A DNA stretch of 64,000 nucleotides from JANXUC01 sp964619065 (GTDB lineage: Bacteria > Acidobacteriota > Terriglobia > Terriglobales > Acidobacteriaceae), in NCBI GenBank assembly GCA_964619065.1, contig CAZUCC010000016.1, positions 1-64,000 of the forward strand, given 5' to 3'. Numbering within the stretch: position 1 is the stretch's first letter; each line of letters begins with the position of its first letter. The notes beneath the pieces are model-generated. The model ran no database searches. It was not told the DNA's origin and worked only from the letters and a program-made list of their open reading frames with translations. Shown here in pieces: positions 35,343-44,326 of this stretch. Both the position numbers and the translations under genes were made by a program.

Positions 35343-36284
35343 CTACGACAGGAATCGAATTGTCTTCTCGATCAGGTCCGATGTGCCCTGGTAGGGATTG
35401 CCGGCGCTATCCCATTCCATGGAGCAGTAGCCCTTGTAGGCGTGTTGCTTCAAAAATCTGAAGGTTTTCGCCATGTCCACATGCACAAGCTTGCCGTCGC
35501 TACCGGCTTCCATCTCCTTGATGTGGGAAATGTTGTATGCCTTTGCGAACATGGCGTTGATTCCTTTGTAGGCATCTTCTTCAGTCCCGCTCGCTAGAGT
35601 GTTGGCGAAATCCGGAAGCGCGTGCAGCCAAGGGCTGTTCACTTTCTCGATGACTTTCACCAGGAACTGCGGATCTTCGCTGACGGGATTGTCGTTCTCC
35701 AGATTCACAACAACATTTTTCGCAGAAGCATACTCAACGACGCGAAGCAGACTCTCCGCGGTGCGTTCCGCGTCCGGCTTCGAATCTTTTGCTTGAGGAA
35801 GGTTGGTGCGAATGCTGGGTGAACCGAGGGCCGTGGCAGCATCGACCCAATGCTTGCTGTAAGCAATGGCTTTCTCGCGCTCGGCTCGATCAGCAGCGTA
35901 AGGGCTGTGCTCACCGTCTACGGCGACATTGACTATCGCGGCCCGCGCTTTTTCGACGGCAGTGCGGAATTGCTCCAGATATTTCGCATCCGTAGACGGA
36001 AAGTGCCCTGTCCACGGCTCGATCTTGTTGATGTTGAACCTGGACACAACGTGTCCCGCAAAATCTTTCAGATCGATTTTGCCATCGTGTGCATTTCCGC
36101 CTTGCTCGGGTCCCGCGATAAACTCCCGGAAGGGATACGACGCGATCGCGATCCGTTCCCGGGGCTGCGTCGGAAATTGCAGGTTCGGGCCAGAGTTTGT
36201 GGCAGCGGTTAAGCTTGCGGGCCACACCGATGCACACGCCGCTGCGGTGACGGACTGCGCCAGGAAATGTCTTCGAGTCAACAT
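35343..36284 (-). CDS. Tat-exported sugar phosphate isomerase/epimerase-like TIM-barrel protein
   Basis: 313 residues from ATG 36284; a longer frame to 36410 has an improbable N-terminus. The start MLTRRHFLAQSVTAAACASV is a Tat signal (twin Arg, hydrophobic segment). The remainder resembles the xylose-isomerase-like TIM barrel of sugar phosphate isomerases and hydroxypyruvate isomerases, with NKIEPWTGHFPSTD, VVNLENDNPVSEDPQ and HIKEMEAGSDGKLVHVDMAKTF, whose acidic and His residues are metal-binding candidates. Exported members of this family are common in Acidobacteria and usually have no assigned substrate. It is convergent with the SGNH gene, 23 bases apart. Confidence 0.8.
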   Translation of the reverse strand: MLTRRHFLAQSVTAAACASVWPASLTAATNSGPNLQFPTQPRERIAIASYPFREFIAGPEQGGNAHDGKIDLKDFAGHVVSRFNINKIEPWTGHFPSTDAKYLEQFRTAVEKARAAIVNVAVDGEHSPYAADRAEREKAIAYSKHWVDAATALGSPSIRTNLPQAKDSKPDAERTAESLLRVVEYASAKNVVVNLENDNPVSEDPQFLVKVIEKVNSPWLHALPDFANTLASGTEEDAYKGINAMFAKAYNISHIKEMEAGSDGKLVHVDMAKTFRFLKQHAYKGYCSMEWDSAGNPYQGTSDLIEKTIRFLS

Positions 36285-36461
36285 GGGGAACCCAGGGCAG
36301 TCTAGCAGAATGGCATGACTGGATATTCCTTCTGTTAAACCAGGCCGCATTCCAGCTAAAAAGCTGGGGGCGCCATCTCCTTCGAGCGAGGCAACGCTCG
36401 CGTATTTCATTGGGGGCTGGAAAAGAAATTCTGACGCGCGCGACGGTGCTTCGTTCCGTTT

Positions 36462-37913
36462 TTAGAATGGATAATGCCGGGGCGACATCTGGATCGTAAT
36501 CCAGCGTAAGTCCGTGAACTCATGCACCGCTGTTCTTCCACCAAACCGTCCGTAGCCGCTGGCTTTGACACCGCCAAAGGGCATTTGCGCTTCATCATGC
36601 ACTGTGGGCCCATTGATATGGCAAATGCCGGATTCGATGCTTTTGGCGACTTCGATGGCACGTGCGAGGTCACGGCCGAACACAGCCGAAGACAAGCCAT
36701 ACTCACTATCGTTCGCCAAGCGGATAGCCTCTTCCACGGAATGAAAACGAGTCATAGACACACAAGGCCCGAAAGATTCTTCGCGAAAAATGTCCATCTC
36801 CGGGGTTACACAGTCCACGATAATCGGAGGCAGGAGGGTGCCGTTGGCTGAGCCACCGAGTAGGACCTTGGCTCCTCGCGTAACCGCATCCAGCACAAGC
36901 CGGTGAACTCGCTCGACGGTGGACGTCCCGATTACCGAACCAAAAACCACATTTCCCTGGCGTGGATCGCCACAGGGCAATGAAGCAACTTTCTCGACAA
37001 ACTTTGCGCCGAACTCATTTGCCACCTTTTCATCGACGAGGATGCGCTCCGTGGACATGCAAATCTGGCCTTGATTCAGGAAGGCGCCAAAAGCAGCGGC
37101 ATTGACAGCTTCCTCTAAGTTGGCATCGTCCAAAATTACAAGCGGTGCCTTACCGCCCAATTCGAGAACCACCGGCTTGAGATGCTTGGCGCAAGTTTGC
37201 GCAACGATCTTACCCACTCGCGTGGAACCCGTGAAATTGATTCTCTTCACTGCAGGGTGCGCGATCAGGGCTTCAACAACAACTGAGGCGTCTTGCGGAG
37301 CATGCGTTAGAACATTCACGATTCCGCCGCCTAGCCCGGCCTCCCGCAAGACAAGTCCAATCAAGCGATGCGTCGCCGGACACATTTCCGACGCTTTGAA
37401 AACAACGGTGTTGCCACAGGCCAAGGGGACTGCAATCGAACGTATGCCCAAAATCACGGGCGCGTTCCAGGGAGCGATCCCCACCACGACGCCAACTGGC
37501 TGTCGCACCGCCATTGCGAAGCTTCCCGGCACGTCGGAAGGGATAACCTCGCCGGTGATCTGCGTGGTGAGAGAGGCTGCTTCCCGCAACATCTGCGAAG
37601 CGAGATGCACGTTGAAAAGAGCCCACTCTACCGTCGCTCCAGTCTCCGCTGTCATCAAAGAGGAAAATTCCGTGCTCCGTACTTGCAGACGATCGGCGGC
37701 ACGGAGCAAACGGGTTCGACGCTCCGTGGGTCCCAGAGCGGACCATGCAGGAAAAGCGGCTGCCGCAGCATCCGCCGCAGCCATGGCATCCGCCACGGTC
37801 GCGGCGGCGGCGACACTCGCCATTTCCCCGGAAATTGGGTTGTGGCGGGTAAACGTAGCGGCGCCGGTAGCCGCAGCGTCGTTATCGCCAATGAGCAGTT
37901 GCACTTGGACCAT
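36462..37913 (-). CDS. Aldehyde dehydrogenase, aromatic-aldehyde type
   Basis: 483 residues from ATG 37913, where GAGGA stands six bases upstream; a longer frame starts at 37958. Standard ALDH elements are present: APWNAPVILG, FTGSTRVGK, the general base Glu251 in LELGGKAP and the catalytic Cys285 in GQICMSTER. The C-terminus has VHDEAQMPFGGVKASGYGRFGG. The sequence resembles vanillin and salicylaldehyde dehydrogenases, and the neighbouring pobA and AraC-type regulator support oxidation of an aromatic aldehyde. The exact substrate (vanillin, 4-hydroxybenzaldehyde or another) is inferred. Confidence 0.85.
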   Translation of the reverse strand: MVQVQLLIGDNDAAATGAATFTRHNPISGEMASVAAAATVADAMAAADAAAAAFPAWSALGPTERRTRLLRAADRLQVRSTEFSSLMTAETGATVEWALFNVHLASQMLREAASLTTQITGEVIPSDVPGSFAMAVRQPVGVVVGIAPWNAPVILGIRSIAVPLACGNTVVFKASEMCPATHRLIGLVLREAGLGGGIVNVLTHAPQDASVVVEALIAHPAVKRINFTGSTRVGKIVAQTCAKHLKPVVLELGGKAPLVILDDANLEEAVNAAAFGAFLNQGQICMSTERILVDEKVANEFGAKFVEKVASLPCGDPRQGNVVFGSVIGTSTVERVHRLVLDAVTRGAKVLLGGSANGTLLPPIIVDCVTPEMDIFREESFGPCVSMTRFHSVEEAIRLANDSEYGLSSAVFGRDLARAIEVAKSIESGICHINGPTVHDEAQMPFGGVKASGYGRFGGRTAVHEFTDLRWITIQMSPRHYPF

Positions 37914-38180
37914 AGAGTTCCTCGCCCTGTGTGATCCCGGCCGGTACTCGAGAATCATCTGAGGCGTTTCTAGAAAGATTACGCCGATCTTTTAATCTGG
38001 TCTTTTCTCAAAGAGAACGTTGGACTTATCCACGAGGGAACCATCCCAAGCTGCTCTTCACACAGCCTGTGGTGAAACTACAACGTCCGCCCTCAGCTCC
38101 TTTGCACAATGCAGGCCAAAGAACTCACACACGGTTGTGAAGGTTTGATCCGAAGGTGCTGCTAGGAAGCGAAAATGGCA

Positions 38181-39257
38181 CTATTGTGGAACGCGGGAAC
38201 GGCGCGCTAGGGATTGCGCCTTGGGGGGGAACTTTGGCTTCGCCAGGACTACCTCCGCAGGAAGTTCTTTGCTGTCTAGCGTTTTGCGCAGATACCGCGG
38301 ACAAACGCCAAATTCCTCCTTGAAGGCCCTGCTGAAATGCGCCGAGCTGTTAAAACCCCACGAAAACGCGATATCCGTGATCGACAGATTCGCATAGACA
38401 GGATTGCACAAATCCTCACGGCAGCGAGCCAGCCGCATCCGCCAGATCTGATCGGACACCGTTGTACCCTCTGTCTGAAACACCTTGTGCACATAACGCT
38501 TCGTACAGTGGATAGCCAAGGCTATATCGGCTATGGAAAGCTCCGGATCCCGCAAATGACTGTAGATATATCCACGTATGCGGTCGCGCTGAACAGCTCG
38601 CAGCGCCAGTGCCGGCTCCTCGCTGTCCTCCTCCGCGGAGTGACCCAGCAAAGCCAAACGGATCAATTCGGCGATGGTGTCGCTGATCCCGTAGGCCGCT
38701 TCCGGGCTAATGGCAGGCATTTCATCAAACGCGGTAGCAATAAATTGGTAAGTGAGACGGCTGATGCCGCTATCCCCCGGAAAATGCCGGACGATGCGGT
38801 GGCTCAAATCCAATCCTCCCGTAAAAATCTTCTCCCGCGGAATCATCAAGATCAATTGTTCAATGCTCTGCGGGTTCGAAACCGTGTAGGAGCGTCCCGT
38901 ATCGTAAATACTCCACTGCCCCGGGGACAGCATCACACTCCGGCCATTCTGTTCAAAATGGCTGATTCCCTTTTTTTGCAGCACCACTTTTAGACAGCCA
39001 CGATCGTCCCGCTTGGCGAATGTGGAAGTCCTTATCACCCGGTGACGGCTTGCGATCAGCTTACAAACCCGGATGTCTCCCACTTGTCCGTGTTCGAGTT
39101 TCCCCACAAATGATTTGTCCCCGAAGGTTTCCGAGCGCAGCTGGCCGAACACCTGGCGAACGAGATGGCACCATAAGTCGAGCCTGTGGTTGGTCGTTCC
39201 ATCCTGCGTCGAGACTAACGCTAGAGAAGCCATTCGACACCTGTTAACCGCGGTCAT
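38181..39257 (-). CDS. AraC-family transcriptional regulator
   Basis: 358 residues. The N-terminal 220 residues form an AraC-type sensor domain like those of FeaR/NphR/OruR regulators (KGISHFEQNGRSVMLSPGQWSIYDTGRSYTV; the LxPGxWxxYDT pattern). The C-terminal third has both helix-turn-helix units (ELSIADIALAIHCTKRYVHKVFQ and SITDIAFSWGFNSSAHFSRAFKEEFG). FeaR relatives activate aromatic-amine and aldehyde genes, and this gene lies between an aromatic-type aldehyde dehydrogenase and pobA, so it probably controls one or both. ATG 39257 has only a weak ribosome site. Confidence 0.85.
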   Translation of the reverse strand: MTAVNRCRMASLALVSTQDGTTNHRLDLWCHLVRQVFGQLRSETFGDKSFVGKLEHGQVGDIRVCKLIASRHRVIRTSTFAKRDDRGCLKVVLQKKGISHFEQNGRSVMLSPGQWSIYDTGRSYTVSNPQSIEQLILMIPREKIFTGGLDLSHRIVRHFPGDSGISRLTYQFIATAFDEMPAISPEAAYGISDTIAELIRLALLGHSAEEDSEEPALALRAVQRDRIRGYIYSHLRDPELSIADIALAIHCTKRYVHKVFQTEGTTVSDQIWRMRLARCREDLCNPVYANLSITDIAFSWGFNSSAHFSRAFKEEFGVCPRYLRKTLDSKELPAEVVLAKPKFPPKAQSLARRSRVPQ

Positions 39258-39367
39258 CGACGGAGCTCTCGGACTCTTTCCCGTCCGCCGTGATACTAGT
39301 TGACGCTTACTTTCTAGTCTAGAAGAATTCTAGCTCCGCGTGTGCTGCTTGTTCCAGCTCAGAGATT

Positions 39368-40567
39368 TTAACGCAAAACTCCTGGCTCGAACGGTAGACC
39401 TACATAGTTTTCCGCCAAGCTCTGCGAGGCGGCTCTTGAACCCGTCACATAGTCCAATTCGGCAAGCTGGCGGCGATGGTCGAACGGGCTGTCATCGTGG
39501 AAACGGTGCAGCATCGAGGTCATCCACCAGGAAAAGCGCTGCACCTTCCAGACCCGCCGCAAGCAGGTTTCAGAGTACGCATCCAGCAGGTCGCGGCGGC
39601 CCGTCGCATAGAAGGCAGCGATAGCGCGAGCCAGAACCTGGACATCCGCTACGGCAAGGTTCAATCCCTTGGCGCCCGTGGGTGGAACGATGTGTGCGGA
39701 ATCGCCTGCCAGGAACAATCTTCCATACTGCATCGGCTCGACGACAAAGCTCCGCATGCCAGTGATGCCTTTTTGCAGGATGGGTCCTTCGGTGAGCGTC
39801 CAGCTTTCGGAAGCTAAGCGGGTTTGCAGCTCCCGCCAAATCCTCTCGTCGGGCCAAGTTTGGATGTCCTCCTCTGGCGCACACTGCAGGTATAGGCGGC
39901 TGAGTTGCGGAGTGCGCATGCTGAGCAGCGCAAAGCCGCGATCGTGATACGAGTAGATGAGTTCGTCCGACGATGGCGGTGCTTCCGCCAAAATACCGAG
40001 CCACCCAAAGGGATAGATCCGCTCGTACTCGGTCAGCACGCCGGTGGGGATGCTGGGGCGGCAGATTCCGTGGAAGCCATCACATCCCGCGATGAAATCA
40101 CATGTCAACTCGTAGTCCTCGGCGTCCGTCTGATAGTGGATGACTGGCTTGGTTCCGTCCAAATTGGAAACACGGACATCCTTGACTTCAAACAGAACCT
40201 GGCCTCCCGCGGCCAGCCTGGCATGGTTCAGATCTTTCACGACTTCATGCTGGGAATAGATGGTGATGCCTTTTCCGCCGGTAAGATCCTGGAAATCGAT
40301 GCGATGGCCGCGACCATTGAAGCGCAGTTCGATCCCGTAATGGATCAGTCCTTCACGCTTCATCCGCTCGCCAATTCCCATTTCGGTAAACAGGTCCACC
40401 GTACCTTGCTCCAAAACGCCGGCCCGAACCCGTTCCTCAACATACTGGCGGCTGCGGTTCTCGATGACCAGGGACGCAATGCCTTGTAAATGTAGAAGAT
40501 GCGAAAGCACCAGTCCCGCCGGCCCCGCCCCTACGATTCCGACTTGTGTGCGAATGGATTTGGACAC
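39368..40567 (-). CDS. pobA: 4-hydroxybenzoate 3-monooxygenase
   Basis: 399 residues, a normal length. FAD motifs are GAGPAG (13-18) and GDSAHIVPPTGAKGLN (288-303). Tyr205, Ser216 and Arg218 occupy the substrate-binding positions of PHBH. It hydroxylates 4-hydroxybenzoate to protocatechuate with NAD(P)H and O2. Ring-cleavage genes (pcaGH and the like) are not in this window. It is transcribed leftwards from a region containing a direct repeat, and the AraC-type regulator and aldehyde dehydrogenase follow on the same strand. Confidence 0.96.
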   Translation of the reverse strand: MSKSIRTQVGIVGAGPAGLVLSHLLHLQGIASLVIENRSRQYVEERVRAGVLEQGTVDLFTEMGIGERMKREGLIHYGIELRFNGRGHRIDFQDLTGGKGITIYSQHEVVKDLNHARLAAGGQVLFEVKDVRVSNLDGTKPVIHYQTDAEDYELTCDFIAGCDGFHGICRPSIPTGVLTEYERIYPFGWLGILAEAPPSSDELIYSYHDRGFALLSMRTPQLSRLYLQCAPEEDIQTWPDERIWRELQTRLASESWTLTEGPILQKGITGMRSFVVEPMQYGRLFLAGDSAHIVPPTGAKGLNLAVADVQVLARAIAAFYATGRRDLLDAYSETCLRRVWKVQRFSWWMTSMLHRFHDDSPFDHRRQLAELDYVTGSRAASQSLAENYVGLPFEPGVLR

Positions 40568-40883
40568 TGAGCTGCTCGGATGTGCTCACCCTGTGGATCG
40601 GCCGGATTTTTCTTCCGTGCGATTATCGGGCGATAAAAAAGTAAACACCGTGTTCACTGGTAGTCAAGAAACTTGTTCACTGGTAGTCAAGAAATTCCAA
40701 AGCAAGCTTTGCACAATGATTAACGATTAAAAGAAGTCGCGCGGCGCAAATATCGTTTATGCCATGGCCGATTGGTTGTTGGAATATCCCTCATCCCGAA
40801 AACCAGTTTTCGCACAATACGCCGATTATCGCACCGTTGCGAAATGGATTTCTGGAGCAGTACGTCCATTTTTAAGGAGGCTT
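40568..40883. promoter_or_regulatory. Divergent control region of pobA and the second TonB-dependent receptor
   Basis: 316 bases between the pobA ATG and the receptor ATG at 40884. It contains the tandem repeat below and AACACCGTGTT (40644-40654), an inverted repeat with a CG centre. No confident -10/-35 pair was found. Confidence 0.45.
40651..40694. repeat. Perfect tandem duplication, 21 bp x 2 with 2-base spacer
   Basis: The two copies occupy 40651-40671 and 40674-40694; each begins TGTTCACTGG and ends AGTCAAGAAA. Period is 23 bases, about two DNA turns. They lie 84 bases from the pobA start, so they could be a two-site operator for an AraC-type regulator, which commonly binds direct repeats of about two turns spacing. 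Confidence 0.9.
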
Positions 40884-43800
40884 ATGAGAATCCGGTTCGC
40901 GCTACCAACGATCCTCGTAATTTTCGCGTTTTTAGCTTACACCCTGCCAGCATTTTCACAAGCCAGCACTTCCCAAGCCCAACTGAACGGCTCCGTCCTC
41001 GACCCCAGCGGCCGGGCAATTGTCCAAGCGACCGTCACCTTGCGAAATGTGGGCACCGACCAGCTCCGTACAGCCTCCTCGAATGGGCAGGGATACTACA
41101 TATTTACCAATGTGCCGCCAGGGAACTACGATTTGTCCGCAGCTTTCACAGGATTCGGCAAATACACGCAAACAGGGATCACATTAACTGTCGGTCAGGC
41201 CGCCACGATTGACCTGACGCTGAAACCTGCGGAAGCGACCGAGCAGATCACCGTGAGTACCGAGGCGCCTCTGATCGAAGCCGCCCGCAGTGAAGTCAGC
41301 CAAGTCGTCGAGACGCAGCAGATTCAATCGCTCCCCATCAGCGGCCGGCTGTTCACGGATTTCGCGCTGCTCAGTCCTGGAGTGGCAACGGGTCGAACCA
41401 GCCTGCAATCCACGTTTACCGACCCGGCCACCACGCGCATCTCCTTCGGCGGCCAGCGCGATTTGAACAACATGGTCACGGTCGACGGCGCGGACAACAT
41501 TAATACCGCGACAGGCTCGCAGCGTGCGACGCCTTCGCAGGAAGCAGTCAGCGAATTTCGCGTGGTCAACAACAGCTTCGGTGCGGAATACGGTCGCGCG
41601 CTGGGTGGCATCGTTAATATCGTCACCAAGTCGGGTACGAACGATTTGCACGGCTCGCTCTACGACTACCTGCAGAACAACAAGCTCGATGCCAACTCTC
41701 CTCTGGGTTTGCCCGGCTTTACCACGCTACGCCAGAACCAGTTCGGTGGGACGCTGGGTGGGCCGATCCGCAAAAACCAGACGTTTTTCTTTACCAACTA
41801 TGAGGGACAGCGGCGGGCGCAATCCCCTACTTATCCAGCGATCCTCGTACAAAATTTGCCGGCGATCAATGCGCTCAAGGAGAGCTTCGGTCTGGCGGAC
41901 GAGAATCTCAATATTCTGCAAACTGCCGATGTGGACAACGGCTTTTTCAAGATCGACCATCAATTTAATGACGCGAACCGGCTTTCTGTCCGTTACTCCA
42001 TCCAGGACAGCACAAGCCGGAACTTGCTGGTCGGCGCCACGCTCGACGGAGGTGGTATTGGCGCGCCGAGCAGCGGACACGATGCATTCCTCCGCGATCA
42101 ATCGTTGGTGGGATCCCTCACTTCGCAAGTGGGCTCATCCCTTGTGAATTCTGTGCTCGTGCAATGGGCGCGCCGCAACTATGGCTTCCCGGGAACCACA
42201 GGCGAGCCGAACTTGGATGTGCCGAACTTACTGCTATTCGGTCACAACTTTGGCGCCTTCGACCGCTATAACGAATCGCGTGCGCAGTTCTCCGATTCTC
42301 TGGCCCTTGTCAAAGGCAAACACTATGCCAATTTCGGGTTCGATACCAGCTACCTGAGAAATTTTGTCATCTGGCCGGGCTTTACCCCCTCCAGGGACAT
42401 CTTCCCAAGCTTAGGCGACTTGCTAGCCTCCGGCCAATCAGGGTGGGGTAGTACGCCGTGCCCGCCGCCGCTCGTGGGCCTGACGGCGCCATGTATCGCG
42501 GCATTTTTCTGGGGCGCGCCCATTGGCCCCGGCCCCTTTGATCCAAACCAGCCTTCGCCCCCAGTTCCGACTACGTGGCAGAACGCTTATCTTCCGTCGC
42601 AAGCCAAGAATTTCTATGTCAAGCTCAACCACGGAGAGTGGGGATTCTTCGCTCAAGACCAATTTCGGGTCACTCCGAAACTCACGCTGAATTACGGACT
42701 GAGGTGGGATTTCGAGACGGGCTTGGGAACCTTCGTGAACCCCGACCACAAGAGTTTCCAGCCGCGCGTGGGCCTAGCCTACTCGCCGAATCCAAAGACG
42801 GTCATCCGTGCAGGTTACGGAATTTTCTTTGATACGTACAGCCTCACCTTCTTCTTTGTCGCGGCCCCCCAGCGCCAGCCCGCGATTACGGGCTTGCCAA
42901 AGTCAACGAATCAACAGACCGGCACATGGATTCTCAATACTCTCGCCATTCCGACACCCTGTGTTCTGGCGGGCTGCCCTCCGAATCCCTACGCACCCTT
43001 TACCCCGCCAGGGTCTGTGATTCCGCCTTTGGTCGACACGGCGTTTGAGAATCTGATTACCTCAGGGGCTTTCCCCAATAATTCTCTTTATGCTCAAGGC
43101 GGAACTTCTGTTAGCCGGAATTTGCGCGAGCCGTATTCCGAACAATCCAGTCTGCAGATCGATCGGGAGATCGGGAAAGGCCTCTCCCTCAGTGCGGGAT
43201 ATCTTTGGGTAGCCGGGCACAAATTAGTGCGTCCTATCAACTTAAACGTGGGACCACCAATTGGGCAGGAGACCGGCACGAACAAAGACATCTATGCGTT
43301 TGGAATTCTCGATCCCAACATCACCGCCCCTCCGTTTGGTTCAACGGGCACGGCCGGAATCTTTTATTTCACGGATTCGACCGGAAACTCGTCGTACAAC
43401 GGGGTCACGCTGCAGGCAAAGGAAAAAGCCGGTAAGTATCTTCAGTTGAACGCGAACTACACCTTTTCGAAGACTTTCGATAATGGAACGTTCACGACAT
43501 TTGTCAGTACGCCGCAGTCGAATGCCCAAAGAGAGCTCGAGAGGGCGCTTTCCAATCAGGACGTCCGGCATCGATTCGTGGCGAACTTCGTGGCCTATGC
43601 CCCCAAGGATTCATTCGCGCGTAACTTTGAATTCAGCAGCATTATCACGATACAGTCGCCGCGGCCGTTCACGCAGTTCATAGGCTTTGACGCCAACAAC
43701 GACGGGAATCCCGTGACCGATCGTGTGGGAACTTCGCGGCGGAACACGTATGAGGGTGACTATCTGCGTTCCTGGGATCTCCGAATTGCACGCACTATCC

Positions 43801-44030
43801 ATTTCCCCGGCGAGCGCTATAAGTTGCAATTGTCCCTAGACGGCTTCAATATCCTCAACCGGGCCAACATTGATGAAGTCTACTCGGTGTATGGGGCTCC
43901 AGATTTTATCGGCGCTGCCCCGCGGCACTACAAAGACGGAATCACAAGTCCCGCGAACCCGTTCTTTGGAACGCCGCGGACGGCCTTGAACCCGAGGCAG
44001 CTCCAGTTCGCGGCGAAGTTTACGTTCTAG
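40884..44030 (+). CDS. Oar-type TonB-dependent receptor, galactan-locus type
   Basis: 1048 residues from ATG 40884, preceded by AAGGAGG; a longer frame starts at 40764. The signal peptide ends YTLPAFSQ (about residue 29). A carboxypeptidase-regulatory-like domain follows (QLNGSVLDPSGRAIVQATVTL), then the plug (NNMVTVDGADNINTATGS, FGAEYGRALGGIVNIVTKSG) and the barrel, ending in a terminal Phe (FAAKFTF). The GH2 and GH53 genes begin 297 bases further on the same strand, so it probably imports galacto-oligosaccharides or galactan fragments. The receptor and GH53 placement is the main support for the substrate. Confidence 0.92.
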   Translation: MRIRFALPTILVIFAFLAYTLPAFSQASTSQAQLNGSVLDPSGRAIVQATVTLRNVGTDQLRTASSNGQGYYIFTNVPPGNYDLSAAFTGFGKYTQTGITLTVGQAATIDLTLKPAEATEQITVSTEAPLIEAARSEVSQVVETQQIQSLPISGRLFTDFALLSPGVATGRTSLQSTFTDPATTRISFGGQRDLNNMVTVDGADNINTATGSQRATPSQEAVSEFRVVNNSFGAEYGRALGGIVNIVTKSGTNDLHGSLYDYLQNNKLDANSPLGLPGFTTLRQNQFGGTLGGPIRKNQTFFFTNYEGQRRAQSPTYPAILVQNLPAINALKESFGLADENLNILQTADVDNGFFKIDHQFNDANRLSVRYSIQDSTSRNLLVGATLDGGGIGAPSSGHDAFLRDQSLVGSLTSQVGSSLVNSVLVQWARRNYGFPGTTGEPNLDVPNLLLFGHNFGAFDRYNESRAQFSDSLALVKGKHYANFGFDTSYLRNFVIWPGFTPSRDIFPSLGDLLASGQSGWGSTPCPPPLVGLTAPCIAAFFWGAPIGPGPFDPNQPSPPVPTTWQNAYLPSQAKNFYVKLNHGEWGFFAQDQFRVTPKLTLNYGLRWDFETGLGTFVNPDHKSFQPRVGLAYSPNPKTVIRAGYGIFFDTYSLTFFFVAAPQRQPAITGLPKSTNQQTGTWILNTLAIPTPCVLAGCPPNPYAPFTPPGSVIPPLVDTAFENLITSGAFPNNSLYAQGGTSVSRNLREPYSEQSSLQIDREIGKGLSLSAGYLWVAGHKLVRPINLNVGPPIGQETGTNKDIYAFGILDPNITAPPFGSTGTAGIFYFTDSTGNSSYNGVTLQAKEKAGKYLQLNANYTFSKTFDNGTFTTFVSTPQSNAQRELERALSNQDVRHRFVANFVAYAPKDSFARNFEFSSIITIQSPRPFTQFIGFDANNDGNPVTDRVGTSRRNTYEGDYLRSWDLRIARTIHFPGERYKLQLSLDGFNILNRANIDEVYSVYGAPDFIGAAPRHYKDGITSPANPFFGTPRTALNPRQLQFAAKFTF

Positions 44031-44045
44031 CTCTATGCCATAAAC

Positions 44046-44204
44046 TCAAGCACATCCCGCTAAGGGGCCATCGATCAGGCATCCATCGATCTTGAGCTTT
44101 CGCTTGAACAGGAAGCAAAGAGTGGCACGGGATACCGCGAAAAAGAGCTTCTGACGCCGCTCGGCATCCTCCATGAACCCATAATCGGGCTCATCGTTGA
44201 TTCC
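44046..44204 (-). pseudogene. Possible decayed UvrD-like helicase fragment
   Basis: A minus-strand frame reads ...NDEPDYGFMEDAERRQKLFFAVSRATLCFLF... and ends in TGA at 44048-44046; an in-frame TAG lies just upstream at about 44207. The run ERRQKLFFAVSRA resembles motif VI of UvrD/Rep helicases (consensus EERRLxYVAxTRA). Only about 50 residues remain, without a ribosome site. This is a weak resemblance; chance is possible. Confidence 0.2.
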
Positions 44205-44224
44205 CTACTTCGATTCCCTACTTC
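44199..44224. repeat. Perfect tandem duplication, 13 bp x 2
   Basis: GATTCCCTACTTC occurs twice without a gap (44199-44211, 44212-44224), about 100 bases before the GH2 gene. It belongs to the set of four intergenic duplications. Confidence 0.9.
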
Positions 44225-44326
44225 CTGTAGGATGCGCGTTTACTTTGACGCGTTTACAATACTCGCTGTCCAAGATTCTCACTCACGCGAACGTTTCTGG
44301 CGTATCCAATTTCTCAAAGAGGGACC

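Noticed and set aside
44312..44326. TACAAT (44255-44260) as a -10 for the GH2 gene
   Set aside because: The TTGACG nearby is only about 3 bases upstream, and no -35 match lies 16-18 bases away.
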